A DNA stretch of 64,000 nucleotides from Ephemerocybe angulata (Eukaryota > Basidiomycota > Agaricomycetes > Agaricales > Psathyrellaceae). The stretch is from assembly GCA_013368325.1 (NCBI GenBank), contig JAACJK010000233.1, positions 62,001 to 126,000 on the forward strand, written 5' to 3'. Under the pieces are notes generated by a model. That model ran no database searches. It saw only the letters and a program-made list of their open reading frames with translations, and was not told where the DNA came from. Positions 46,516-57,400 of this stretch are shown here, piece after piece; positions within the stretch are counted from its first letter, which is position 1, and the number at the start of each line of letters is the position of its first letter. A program made the position numbers and the translations under genes.

Positions 46516-48446
46516 ATGTATCCTCTGTCAAGCAGTCCACCTCCAGGCTGGGACAGCAGCGACCCGCCGTTCCCTTCAACTCCACGAAGCCCAGCTCAGA
46601 CCCCGAGAGGCCCTTTGCTCCCCTCATATCAACTGACAGCACGCCAGAGCACCACGAGCACCAACCCCCTCATTCAGCTGCAGCACACGCAGCTCGAACT
46701 CCACAACATGCAACAGGAGAAGGCGAGGGTCGTCTGGGAGCTCGAGAGCACAAAGGCAACACTGAAAACACTTCAGTACGTTGAAGCAGGTCTTTGGCCA
46801 TACCAGCAGTCACTAACATTCAGCAGGAGCTCTTACGACGGCCTTCTTGAGGCTATAAAGTCATCCTCATCACAGCTCGGAGGTTCTGCGGTTGTCCGAC
46901 TCGACATTCCTCGTTACAAGGCCGGCGAGGACATTCCACCTGCCCTCGCGGAGGTCAAGTGCTGGAAGAAAAGTGAATACATCGAACTTAAAAAGCGAGG
47001 CAAATCAGCAACAAGCTTGACGAAAACCAAGACAAAGGGAAAGGAGGACGGAAATGCCATGACCTGGTATATTACCGACGAGAAGGGTGCTGCTGTCCCC
47101 GCGGAAGAGGTTGACTATATCCGCGACCGTGCTCGCGCAGGTTGGTGGATGCTCCTGCGGATGGGGCTCGCTCCCTTGTGGTGGTCACAAATCACGGTCG
47201 AGGCTTCAGACATCTGGGAGTTCTACATGGTCTCCCGGTATCCCAAGCTGACATGGTGCGAGGAGAACTGGAAAGCTCACATGCTCGCAACAGACAACTA
47301 CCCATCGTGGATCGCAGCGCGCAGGAAGGAAGGGTACACGCCCGGCACCCCAGTCTCGTCAAAACTGATCAAGCTTGAGCCCATCGACAACAAGCTCAGC
47401 TCTCGCTCAGGCACTCCAGCCCTTTCCCAGCCCATCCAGCATCCTTCGAAGCGTCGATTGACCGCCTCCGCCGACCAACGCGAGGATGAGCAGAAGCGCG
47501 CACGCGTTGCTTTGATCGCAGCGGCCGGTGCATCCGATATCCAGAGCGGACTTACATCCAATCCCACCCTTGCCTCTTCTGTCCAAGGACAACCTGAGCC
47601 ATCTGCCGCCACCCCTGCCGCTGCCGAGACTATCCAACAGTCCTCACCCGCGTCGGGCGAACTGCCCAGCGACGTCGACACCCAGCAAATTGGTCCCACA
47701 TCCCACAAAGGACCCTCGGACGAAGAAGTGCCTATTTCCAGTCAGTCACAACCACCGATAACAAAATCCCTTGCCCTGGTACGTGTAGCTCTACAAACCT
47801 CTCGGGATCTACGCTGATAGTTGTCGTCGCACGTTCGGATTCCAGCTACACACCCGGTTGTAAGTACTTCTTCTGTGTGTTTCACAGCATAACTGACTTA
47901 CTTGTTTGGGATAGGAACGATGTATTCCTTGAAGATGACGACCTTTCAGTGGATAAAGAGGCCCCTGCTGGCGGCGATACCCTGGGAGATGGGAGTAAAG
48001 ATGCAGAATCTCGAGGCGGCAATGCAGCGGAGGTTGTTCAGAACCCTCCACCCCAAGCACAACCAAACGATCAACAAATACCGACACCAGCGCAAGGCGT
48101 TTCCTCGGACGAAGACAAAACCGTTCAACCAGCTAATCCCCAGTCTACCACCACAAAGAAGCGAGGCAGGAAGGCTAGAGCAGGGAAGGGAAACAACGCC
48201 AAGTGAGTATTTTCAACCGATAAGTTCTTGAAATCAATGCCAAACTCACGGTGTTATCAGGAGCGCTTGTAAGCTTATGTGGTGCGGAGAGCACCCCGAA
48301 GGAACAGAAGACGAGTGGTCGGAGTACTGGGAGGCTACAGGGAAAGAGTTATTCAAGGTTGGTTGCCCATCGCCTCACATTGACGCTGTTTACTGACTGG
48401 AAATCATATACAGGACTGGAAAGCTCCAGTAGCTGCACCTGTGTAA
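46516..48446 (+). CDS. Companion ORF of the Plavaka-type transposon
   Basis: It starts at MYPLSSSPPPGWDSSD (46516), 152 nt after the transposase stop and on the same strand. A 48-nt in-frame intron (46776-46823, GTACGT...CACTAACATTCAG) is likely. Residues about 50-85 are a coiled coil. The central domain reads DRARAGWWMLLRMGLAPLWW, then EFYMVSRYPKLTWCEENWKA and MLATDNYPSW, the usual companion-protein pattern as I remember it. A Pro/Ser/Gln linker follows; a later exon has RNDVFLEDDDLSVDKEAPAG and a KKRGRKARAGK nuclear signal. The last exons encode CKLMWCGEHPEGTEDEWSEY and end VAAPV. The small exon near 47820-47860 was not phased with certainty. Function is unknown. Confidence 0.72.
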
Positions 48447-48849
48447 TGTCGCGGACGTTTCTGAACTTGATTCGTAAACTATATACCTTATAGCCTGTTG
48501 TAATGCAAACCCTCCCTTTTTCACGGGACGTATACCGTAGTGAATATATTTGATTCTCCATATCTGACTGCACCGTCGCAAGGTCGCTTTCCGTGTAATT
48601 GAGCCTCCAGATATATCAAGTGGATTCAAGGTGTATCAAGAGGATATAGACTATCTATTGGATCGAGGGTAGTCTAGGCACGTCGATTTGGCAATAACAT
48701 GACTATTTGATTCAGAACACCTTGATATGATCAGAAAAGTTGTCAACATTATAGATGATGGCCAAGGCTGCTCGAGTCTGATGGAGAAAATGCAATTCGC
48801 TTGATCAGACTAGATCCGGCTCGAACGACTTTTCACTGGGGATGACTAG

Positions 48850-51800
48850 TAGCTCAATTTCGATTTGGCTGATGTTTGGCTGGAGCTTCGACGTGTGTTG
48901 TTCCGAACCGCTCCCGCTCTTTCGCCGTCGACTTTCTTCACGCTCAGCTCCCTCCCTCTCTATCCCTCCATCCGCTTCACCTTAGATGGAGACTTCATGA
49001 GTACCGGTATGAACTGACAGCTCGCTCCCTATGTGGTAATACACGACTAGCAGGTTATTTCGAGTTTTTGGGCTGACGAGGTCGAGGACGATGGTCGATG
49101 TCGCTTTTTGTCATAACCCACGTTTTCGGGGTCAACCTCCTGGTCAGACATATGGTGCGTCCAGAGCAAGTTTGCTATGCCCCTGTTATACCCGCTCATC
49201 GACACCCAAGGATGGACACACGTTCGATATCGCCGTCGACGATGACCGGGGCGTCGAACGGAACTCCTGGAGTATGACGCTCGAGCACTAGACCGACCTG
49301 GTAAAACAACGCACCACAGGACTGGATGAAAGTGGATTCGAGTGGGAGGGATCCGGCTGAGTCGAGGCTGGAAGGGTGGGTCGGAAGGGGAGAACGACAG
49401 CTTCTGTGCATCGTCATGCGGGAAAGACCGACTGCGCTGGGTACGAGTGGGGGTGTCGTGTCCTGGTGAAGGAAATCTGGGACTGGAACAGTCAAGGAGG
49501 GCGAAGAAGTGGGAGTGGAAGTAGGGTGGAATCGAGCGACTCGTTGGATGGTACCTGGGCTCGCTCGTCGTACTCGGACTCACCGTTCGTCGCCTACGCC
49601 GCATGGATCTTTCTACCGCCTTGGGATGCTAGACTATCGCTCTTGGTCGGTTTCGAGTTCCGGTAAGGAAGGACGCAGGACGTATAGGTTGTTGAGGCGG
49701 TGGGGAACTGGAGCGATTCAAGGGATGATGCGAGCGAGGACGGTTCTGGGCACTTGGAAGATGCGTACACTTACCATATCAACAGCTACACGCTCCGTCA
49801 CTATCCGACCGACCGCACCCTCCCTATATGTCGCTTCCTTTCTTTCCGCCTCTCTCTCCACCTCTCCAGGCTCTCCACCTGCCCTTACCATCGGGGACGT
49901 CGCGTGGAAGGACCCGAGCGTCAGATCGGCCCCGTACAACCGACGCAGGTGTTGGGTCTGGGAGAGAAAACTCCTTTCCGCGGCGCATGGACGGCGTACG
50001 ACATGGGATATCTACTTTCGGGAGTAGGATGGGGCCATGCTGAGTCTCGCTTCTTCGTGATTGCGCTGAGTGGGGAGGAGGGAGAGAATGGGAATGAGAA
50101 TGTGGTGGAGGTCGATGAGGGTGGGGGAGCACAGCGGAAGTGGAAGTAGGACTCGGTTGGTGGAGGGGAGGCAGCGACGGAGGGAGAAGCGAGATATGAG
50201 ACGGATACGTGATCAAGGCATGGTGGACGCGGAGCGGTTTACGAGAAATACTGGTGGAGGATGGGGGATGGGAGGCGGTGCCCGACGACCGTGACTTGGG
50301 AATCCCGAGGCGAATCTACGATGGGTGTTCCGGACGAGGATGAGGACACTGCCTGTCTCCGCGCTGGAAGTGGGGGTACGCTTTGGGGGATGGCGGGCCT
50401 TCGATGTCTTTGTACGTCGCGAATTTCGTGTGCGCTGGGTGGGAACGAAGGCGGCGATTGTTATTCGACCCCAGGATCCAGAGGCGGTTGGATCAGACTT
50501 ACATCTCAAGGTCGAAACCCACCGCTAGAAGTATCACTGCGATCCCGGCCACACACTTCCTTACGCTCCCCTCACCACTGTCGTCACTTGCCCCCGTCTC
50601 TGCCTGTACCAGCTCAACCCAGACCCTCTCCACCGCATCCTCCCTAGCTTTCGTCCACCCTCCTCGCCCACCTGCCTCGACCCCGGCTTTGGCCTGGGAC
50701 TCCAGGAAGATGGCGGTCGAGTGCTAGACCGACATGGGACAGCTGTAGTGGGTTTGAGCGGGAGGAGGTCGTCTCTCCTGGCGTTAGAACTGGATTTAAG
50801 TTGGGCGATAGACGACAAACTGTGCTCGAGGACTTTGTGAATTGCCGATCGAAGCAGGGTCGAGTACGCTGGGTGGGAGGAGGGTGGTGCGTGGGTTCGG
50901 GTGAAGGAAGCGTGGCAGTGTGCGTGGGCGTGAGCGTGGATGTCGTGGCGGGATCCAGATGGAGGCATGGTAGGCGTACGGTGGGGGAGTTGTACTATCA
51001 GGACACATAAGATGGTGGACAACGGATGGTGTGTTGGGTTCGCTGCTTTGCGACGAGCTGAGTATGGAGATGCGGGAGGATGAGGATGGTCGATCTCGAT
51101 GACCGGTGAGTTATAGGGATCATAGCGGGAGTGGAAGTATACAGGATGAGGATGGTGGATCTCGATGACGGGTGGGTTATAGGGATCATAGTGGAAGTAT
51201 ACTCGGTGGGTGTAGGCAGGCAGAGGAGGAATGACGAGGATGGAGGTGTGGGATGGGCCCGTGATCGAGGTATGGGGCAACCGGAGCGGCTGAGAAGAGA
51301 TAACACATTCTCGGGAGGTGGGCTGCGCTTGGGAGAACACCAGTATGGGGAAGATGGAGATTGGAGACGATGTGCTGGATTGACCTCGAACCCGTCCTCG
51401 GGATCTCAGCCATTTGGCTACGATGAACGTTCGGGAGTCCGAGAAGAGAGCACTTGTTCTGGGATGGGCGTCCCGAGCTTGAAGGGCTCGTGTGTTGAAT
51501 CAGTATATCCACGGCTTCCTGCCGGCGCAGGGCCCACATTCAGACCCCGGCTGGCACCACCGCACGGGCACTCGGCGAACGCTCAGTGTGCCTTGGCGCT
51601 GTGGGATTGAGGATGAGGACGAGGACGTGGTGGACCTCGATGATGGGTGTGGTATAGAGAGTGGAAATATACGTATAGAAGCGGCTGCCAGGAAGAGATA
51701 ACACGTTCTCCATAGGCGGGTTGCGCTTGGGAGAACACCAGTATCAGTGTGGAACACCACTGGTATCAGTGTGTGTTGGGGGAAGATGGACATTGATTGG

Positions 51801-51930
51801 AAACGATGTGCTCGGGTTGAGCTTGACGTGACCTCGGGGATCTGAGACGTTTGACTACGATGAATGAATGTTCCGGAGTCGAACTTGAGAGCACTTGTTC
51901 TGGGATGTTGGGAGGAACGTACACGAGAGA
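48850..51930 (+). repeat. Interspersed repeat R2 with internal tandem repeats
   Basis: R2 is homologous to R1 and uninterrupted at the site where R1 carries the 1.57-kb element. A GAGTATGACGCTCGAGCACTAGACCGACCTGG block (about 49271) recurs near 50696. TGCGCTGGGTA/GG-type anchors recur at about 49434, 50429 and 50862. A 60-70 nt unit (GATGAGGATGGTSGATCTCG...TATAGGGATCATAG) is in tandem at 51077-51200 and again near 51609. A roughly 400-430 nt unit recurs, with GGGCTGCGCTTGGGAGAACA at about 51322 and GGGTTGCGCTTGGGAGAACA at about 51718. GAGAGCACTTGTTCTGGGATG recurs at about 51447 and 51888. No credible coding sequence. Confidence 0.65.
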
Positions 51931-52030
51931 GAGTGGAATAGAAGTGAACTTGTCGTGACGCGTGTACTGGAGAGTCCCATATTGGTCTCACACCTCTACG
52001 AACCGTGCTGAACGGCTTGATTCCGCACAG

Positions 52031-52204
52031 TACCTCATACCATGGGCCCGCTACGGCAGTCCAAACCCTCATTCACAGGACGAGAACCCAGGAAGGGAGC
52101 TTCTGGCATGGCTTGAGGACCAGGTAAAACTATATCGTCTGTACCAGAACATCCAGCTTTTCTGTAACGATAGCACTTTATGTTATGAGATTATGACCTC
52201 CTAA
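52031..52204 (+). pseudogene. Orphan last exon of a short-chain dehydrogenase
   Basis: After a CACAG acceptor-like end, the frame reads [20 protein letters not shown] followed by GRELLAWLEDQVK. This parallels the last exon of the SDR gene downstream ([20 protein letters not shown]...WLEEQV). The frame runs past the parental stop to 52204. None of the other SDR exons is found upstream, where repeat R2 lies instead. It is the remnant of a tandem SDR duplicate cut off by the repeat. Confidence 0.8.
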
Positions 52205-52694
52205 AGAGCAGCCATAAGAGGGCACTTCCGGATGAAATTCTAGTCATTCCTCGACAAGAACTTAGAAGAAAGAGGACGATATGATTAAGATATGTAAGAA
52301 CTTCCTTGCTTATGCATAATCGGGGGTAGGAGAAGGATGGCTTGCTTTGGTCCCATCCCATGCGCTAATCCGGCGATGATAACGGACCGAAGATTTGAGG
52401 ACGCGGCGCAGGCTTGCAGCAAACGCGACTCCGGCATCTACCCTTATCCCCTTCCAACCGTATCTTTCGCTCTTTTCTGGGATTGTCGGAGCGCGCTATG
52501 TAACTCCCGTTGTGCTCTTTTTTGCCAACTTTTTGCCGGGTATGGTCACACATATAGCACTAGGGTGACGAATCTTCCTTTGTCCCCCTCTCGTTGTTGA
52601 TGCCGCTCAGACGCGTACGCAGTAAGTGCATTGCCTAGACTCTGGGGGCAATCTATCAGCCGAAAATAGCCGCGGAGCGTGGAAGGACCGTCGA
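52205..52694. other. Upstream region of the SDR gene
   Basis: About 0.5 kb with no gene seen between the orphan SDR exon and the SDR promoter. Confidence 0.4.
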
Positions 52695-52703
52695 CTATAT
52701 ATA
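52695..52703 (+). promoter_or_regulatory. TATA box of the SDR gene
   Basis: CTATATATA at 52695-52703 lies about 95 nt upstream of the ATG at 52795, which has a good CACCATGG context. Confidence 0.5.
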
Positions 52704-52794
52704 CGGCGGTCAGTTTGAGTGGACGAGACCCAAACCTCTCCGAGTCTCCCAACGCACCCTCATCGTTCAACGTTCCTCACAACCGAAGGCCACC

Positions 52795-54060
52795 ATGGGT
52801 GCCTCAATATCCACCATCGGAAGCATGATTGAGCAGGGCTTTCCGCCCAAGTCGAAGTTCTCGGTAGATGACATCCCAGACCTCACTGGTCAGGTTGTCA
52901 TAGTCACTGCCAAGGTATGCAGCCATTGCGTGTAAGATCGAGCTTTCCCTTATTGACCTCCATCTCCCTATGCAGGCTCTCTTGAGCCACAATGCGAAGG
53001 TTTACTTCGCAGCGCGGGATAAGACGAGGGCTGAACAGGCGATCAAGGACCTGAAGCAGGAGACAGGGAAGGAAGGCATCTTCCTTCAGCTCGACTTGTC
53101 AGATCTCCCATCTGTGAAGAGGGCAGCCGAAGAGTTCCTAAGGTGAGTGCTGGTTCATCTTATGCTATTCAAAATACGGGATTAACCGCAATGCACAGAG
53201 AGGAGCCCCAGCTCCACGTACTTTTCAATAACGCGTACGTTTTCCTGGGATATATCCCAAATTTGGCATTCACATTCAACTCAAAGCGGTGTCATGGCAC
53301 CCCCGGTGGACCAGTTGACGAAGCAAGGCTATGATCTCCAGTTCGGTACCAACGTCCTCGGTATGTTTTCCCCCTTGCCCCTTCCTCACCTGTCTCACGT
53401 TCTATGAATAGGACATTGGTACTTCACAAAGCTCCTCCTCCCGGCACTACTCGCCGCCTCGAAAGCAACCAATGGAAAGACAGGTCGAGTGATCCACACG
53501 TCCTCCAGCGGCTCCCATCTGGCCAATACGCTCAAATTCGAGACCTTCAAGGACCATCCTAGCCGCACGACGGCCGGGACCCAACACCTCTACGCCCAAA
53601 GTAAACTCGGCAACGTCATAATCGCGAACGAGTTCGCTCGGAGATACGGCAACGAGGGGCTCGTCTCTTGCTCCTTGAACCCGGGGAACCTCCAATCAGA
53701 CTTGCAACGGCACATGGGTCCTATCACGAAGATGCTTGTCGGGGTGCGTCCGAGTCCATCTTCCTCAAGCATCATTTCAAATCCAGACTAACCTTGTCGA
53801 CCTATAGCTCATGTTACATCCCACTCCCTACGGTGCCCTGACGCAGCTATGGGCAGGAACATCCGAGGAGGGCGTCAACATGAACAAAAAGGTAGGTTTC
53901 CAGATTGTTATGATTACCTCTGGGCAGGGCTGACCACTTTGCCTTGGTGCAGTACCTTATCCCGTGGGCCCGGTACGGCACCCCAAATCCTGTCGCACAG
54001 GACGAGAAGCTGGGAAGGGACCTTTGGACCTGGCTTGAGGAGCAAGTGGAGTACATCTAA
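52795..54060 (+). CDS. Short-chain dehydrogenase/reductase lacking the Gly-rich cofactor motif
   Basis: Exon 1 is 52795-52914, exon 2 52976-53142 and exon 3 53199-53234. Exon 4 starts at CGGTGTCATGG, followed by exons from GACATTGG, CTCATGTTAC and TACCTTATCC to the TAA at 54060. The protein starts [20 protein letters not shown], then [16 protein letters not shown] joins directly to [16 protein letters not shown]. The expected TGxxxGIG segment between VT and AKALL (about 10-11 residues) is missing. Other SDR marks are intact: [25 protein letters not shown] (catalytic Ser) and YAQSK (Tyr-x3-Lys), then LNPGNL. The family normally uses NAD(P)H on alcohols or ketones. Without the nucleotide loop the protein is probably inactive or altered, although the gene is otherwise unbroken. 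Confidence 0.85.
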
Positions 54061-54509
54061 ATGTTATCATAATGTCAAATCCTCCCCGTGCTACAATAGT
54101 TGAGTAACTTACATTAGACAATCTAATTCCCATGTCCAAATTACGGAGAACCGTAAGAAACTCTACCACGCACAGAAGTGTGACGGTACATCGCGATCGA
54201 GCTTGACCTGACAATATCTCAGGCATATCGACCGACGGGCCCAGGCCGGCGAGTTATTCTCAGAAGCGCAAAAGCTCATTCCAGGCAGTATATCCGAGCT
54301 TTTACAGTACCCGTAAACTCCGTTTGGCACGCGTCAGGCGAGTCGCATCCCGTACACCACAGTCAGACTCTCCTACCACTATGTGAACCCTTTTTTCTAC
54401 CCTCGTACTCAAGCAGCTGCCGGAACGAAATAGAGCTCCTGATTTTAGCGGGTAAATTGTCAAAGGTACATCCAACGACTTCATGGGGAATTCTCTTACT
54501 ATTTCTTCA
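54061..54509. other. Convergent intergenic spacer
   Basis: 3' flank of the SDR gene and of the minus-strand secreted-type gene. No feature is seen. Confidence 0.4.
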
Positions 54510-55483
54510 CTATTCGCAATGGGTAGCGGGAGGGCGGTAAATCCGACTAGATCCGAGTCCAACTTGACCTGAGCCATCAGGATAAATTTATGAGCTGTGA
54601 CACTCACCTTTTCCCTCATACTCGCCGCCATAGATGACGAGTGGAAGTCGAGTACCGTTCTGGGCTATGAATGTCGGTGTGAGCCTTCCATTGGAGGGAG
54701 CAATTCTCCACTGTGGGGCAATCGAATTAAGTATTTCTACACCACATGGTCCGCATTAATGAGAGAAAGCACACGCACAACGGCACTAGCTTGATATGGA
54801 AGCGCTTCCAAAGAATTGGGATAACAAGCGGTGAGGGAGTTCTCCTTTCGCTGGAGCGTAGCATTGGGCGTTTGTTGGACGTTTACGAAATCAAATCTCG
54901 GGGAGTACCTAAAATCCAGCAGTTGCGTATACAGCACAACTAACATTGAGAGGTAAAAACGGTTTTCGGAGTACTTACGGTGGGTACCAGCTCATCGAGA
55001 ATGTATCACGGACTGTGACTCCGAGGTACGGATACTCTATCCAGAACCCGTTCTGCGCCGTATTCACTGGTTAGCCTATCCACCAAAACTCGGTGATAAA
55101 TGTATTGAATACGTGCCAAGACCTCGATATCCGACTCACTCTTTTGTGCCTTCTCAAGATCCATCTGCACAAGAAGCGCAGGATCCGTAAGAGATGCTTC
55201 GACGTCTCCGTCATAGGAGTCGAACAATGTGGATAGATTATAAACTTTATCCCACTTCGCCCCCCTGACCTGGATGTAGCCTTTCGTTCTTTGAAATTGT
55301 ACGTCAGAGACATGGCGAGGAGTTGAGAGTTGGGAGAGTTGTAGCTTACAGCACAGCTAGAGGAGTTTATAAATGGATTTGTCGCTGAGTACTGGCAGAG
55401 TGGGAGAAATGTCGTGTGTACATACCGTTGCAGGGTATAACAAGGCCTGCAAGCCCGAACACAAGCACTGTCGTCAGCTTCAT
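54510..55483 (-). CDS. Unrecognised secreted-type protein
   Basis: ATG at 55483 on the minus strand. Exon 1 (55426-55483) encodes MKLTTVLVFGLAGLVIPCN, a clean signal peptide, followed by a GTATGT donor. Further pieces are: VRGAKWDKVYNLSTLFDSYD and EKAQKSESDIEVLARIQYIY; NGFWIEYPYLGVTVRDTFSM followed by SWYPP and a GTAAGT donor; YSPRFDFVNVQQTPNATLQR with TACYPNSLEALPYQ; and, after a CCACAG acceptor, WRIAPSNGRLTPTFIAQNGT with YGGEYEGK. After a short intron the end reads GQVGLGSSRIYRPPATHCE with stop at 54510. The joints between exon 1 and exon 2 and near 55050 are not resolved. No family is recognised. Confidence 0.5.
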
Positions 55484-55754
55484 TTTCTAACCTGATTATT
55501 TCCCTTGCTGGTTCTAGGAGTAAACCCAGAAACACCCATCGTGTGTAGCTTTTATACCAACAGCGAAGGTAGATCCTCGGATCCCGACATGAATTCTCCA
55601 TTCATTCTCAAGAAGCAGATAACATGTCCGTCGTACCCGATCCTCTGAGGTTCTGAAAGAAATTGCATCACCTGGCGAGCAATTGTATGCATATATTTCT
55701 CCGCAGCACCTGTTCAGAAGTGAAGGTCGAAGTCGAAGTGTGTGTGTGTACATG
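55484..55754. other. Spacer upstream of the secreted-type gene
   Basis: Presumed promoter region of the minus-strand gene starting at 55483. No other feature is seen. Confidence 0.35.
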
Positions 55755-56070
55755 TGTACGCTGTCTGCCCCAGTGAGATGGCTTGATCGAGGTCAAGAAC
55801 TTTCCCATCCCCGTCTAAGAGGGACTGGAATGTGGTTCCCAAGTTGCTGAGCCGGACATGCGTGAGCTCAACGAGACTGCGAGGTTGTTCAGCAGGATAG
55901 GCATCTGGGGATGATCCTCCGTCGTGAGTCGTATTGCTCTCTTCCCCAATGAAATTGCCTCGTCAAGGTCACGGATATCACCAGCGTGATCGAAGCGAAA
56001 CTGAAATGACACGCAGAGTTCGCCGAGACGGGAGGCCATGTCTATGATCCTGCGGGGTGTGACCTCCACT
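55755..56070 (-). pseudogene. Broken TPR-repeat gene fragment
   Basis: The minus frame reads FDHAGDIRDLDEAISLGKRA, then IRLTTEDHPQMPILLNNLAV and SLSSRM. This is the agaricomycete TPR unit (GDxxDLDEAI...LT..HP..P..LNNL). After a frame change the next unit begins DGKVLDLDQAISLGQTA and ends at TGTACACATG. At least one frameshift and the lack of flanking repeats or a CHAT domain mark it as a remnant. TPRs mediate protein-protein binding in the intact family. Confidence 0.7.
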
Positions 56071-56425
56071 TGTGATCTGGTGGACGGTGCTGGCTTGGGA
56101 TTGATGGCGACTTCTGAGGCTAGGTGGAAATAGGTGATGGTGAGGAGGAAAATTCCCGTCCGAATAGGCCTCTGAAGAGTACCGGGGAGAGGAAGGTGGT
56201 GGGACTAGGGGTACTTCAATATGCTGCGAATGGATGATAGAGCGGGATTGCTCGAGCTGCGACGTCCCCGAGCGTGCCCAGGTCAACATGCTCCTAGTGC
56301 GATGAGGTTGATTCGCACAGAATTGAGACCAGTTATTGATCAATTGAACTGAGCGTTCAGTTTGGCGCTGGTGAATATTGGCAAGTAGCGCCATGTGTGC
56401 TATTGTTGTTGGCACCTCAAATACG

Positions 56426-56507
56426 TCGGGTATGGTGTAACGGCTAACATTGCCGCCTCTCATGCGAGTGTTCGCGGCAGCTCGGGGTTCGATTCCCCGT
56501 ACCCGAA
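56426..56507 (+). tRNA. tRNA-Glu (CTC) with a 10-nt intron
   Basis: The acceptor stem TCGGGTA pairs with TACCCGA (56500-56506), with discriminator A at 56507. The B-box/T-arm is CGGGG-TTCGATT-CCCCG. The anticodon stem GCCGC/GCGGC encloses a 17-nt loop CTCTCATGCGAGTGTTC. With the canonical intron after position 37 this gives a CTCTCA...C loop, anticodon CTC and a 10-nt intron. The A-box is TGGTGTAACGGCTAAC, as in fungal tRNA-Glu. A TTTTT terminator follows at about 56510. Confidence 0.92.
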
Positions 56508-56812
56508 GTTTTTGACATCGGTTTAGTCATTTTTTAGCCTCAAGTTGCCTTTCAAGCCTTCACTCTCGAGTTGACCGTGCTTGGTTGAACATGGAAAGTA
56601 TTATTTTTCCATCAAAAGAGGTGAAGCTCCAGCGCTTTGTCCCTTTTGTTCCCGCGCCCTGTGCTTTGATCGCTCAGTTTGACAACACTTTTGTGGCTTT
56701 GCCCAATGTCGAATGCGCACCTGTGCTTTGCCCCACATTCGACTGGATATAAGGGCCCCCCAAGTTAACAGCGCTCATGTAAACCCCTAACGCCATCAGA
56801 TACTTCCACCGA

Positions 56813-57400
56813 ATGGCATCACCACTGCATCGAAGAGTCCTTCGGGATATTATGGAGAAGAAGCGTCACCAGCGCCAAACCAAGAAGCGGGTCACAGTTA
56901 CATGGTCGTCTGACGTCCCCATCGCAACGGTCAAGAAAGAAAGTCCCGATGGCGAAGATGACACGTCTTTGTCCCAAACTGGTCCCATGAAACTCAGACC
57001 GCAGTTACGCCCAGAGTTGGGATCCAAGCGCAATCTGCAAACTAGACGGAAGCTACAGAAAAGGCGTACATACGTGTTTGGTTGTCTCAAAGGGCTGAGT
57101 TCTCATCGAGACGGCTCTCCCGAGCACACCTGCCGTAATCGCGCACTGGCATGCATCTCAGGTACCTGTGCCTCGAAAGGGCAAGGACAGGGCATATCAC
57201 AGGCGAAGGTAGCTAAGGCTTCAACCGTCTCAGACCAACCGTCAAGCCATAGTGATATCAGATACATCTATAACTGTGAGCTTCAAGTTCTGGCTAGATT
57301 GGGATGGAACGAACATGACTATTACATGTGCGGAGGAAGATGCGAGCGTGTTGTCGACGCTCGTGGAGATGTATGGGTCAAAGGAGAGCGATGTATGTAA
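56813..57400 (+). CDS. Small basic hypothetical protein (195 aa)
   Basis: Single open frame from ATG 56813 (MASPLHRRVLRDIMEKKRHQ), with a TATA-like GGATATAAGG about 70 nt upstream. It is rich in Arg/Lys in the first half, with ESPDGEDD in between. The second half has cysteines (CRNRALACISGTCASKG and MCGGRCERV). A GTATGTAATT at the end may be a splice donor, so the stop could be in an intron. A minus-strand frame overlaps at 57242-57703. No family is recognised. Confidence 0.35.
   Translation: MASPLHRRVLRDIMEKKRHQRQTKKRVTVTWSSDVPIATVKKESPDGEDDTSLSQTGPMKLRPQLRPELGSKRNLQTRRKLQKRRTYVFGCLKGLSSHRDGSPEHTCRNRALACISGTCASKGQGQGISQAKVAKASTVSDQPSSHSDIRYIYNCELQVLARLGWNEHDYYMCGGRCERVVDARGDVWVKGERCM

Larger units (their letters stand above)
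42845..48659 (+). mobile_element. 5.8-kb CACTA/Plavaka-type transposon (candidate ends)
   Basis: The left text AATAGATAGACTACTTTGAT at 42845 continues with ACTTGAAGCCATTTGATTTG. The inverted right text from 48659 is AATAGATAGTCTATATCCTC, continuing with TTGATACACCTTGAATCC and ACTTGATATATC. They align over about 45 nt with small gaps. These ends lie about 220 nt outside the transposase start (43065) and 213 nt beyond the companion ORF stop (48446). Both flanks carry GG next to the ends, a possible 2-nt target duplication. Confidence 0.55.

Noticed and set aside
49047..51340. Long minus-strand frames of 185 and 259 codons
   Set aside because: They are Ser/Pro/His/Arg-rich, overlap frames in other phases and lie in repeat R2, whose internal tandem repeats explain the open frames.
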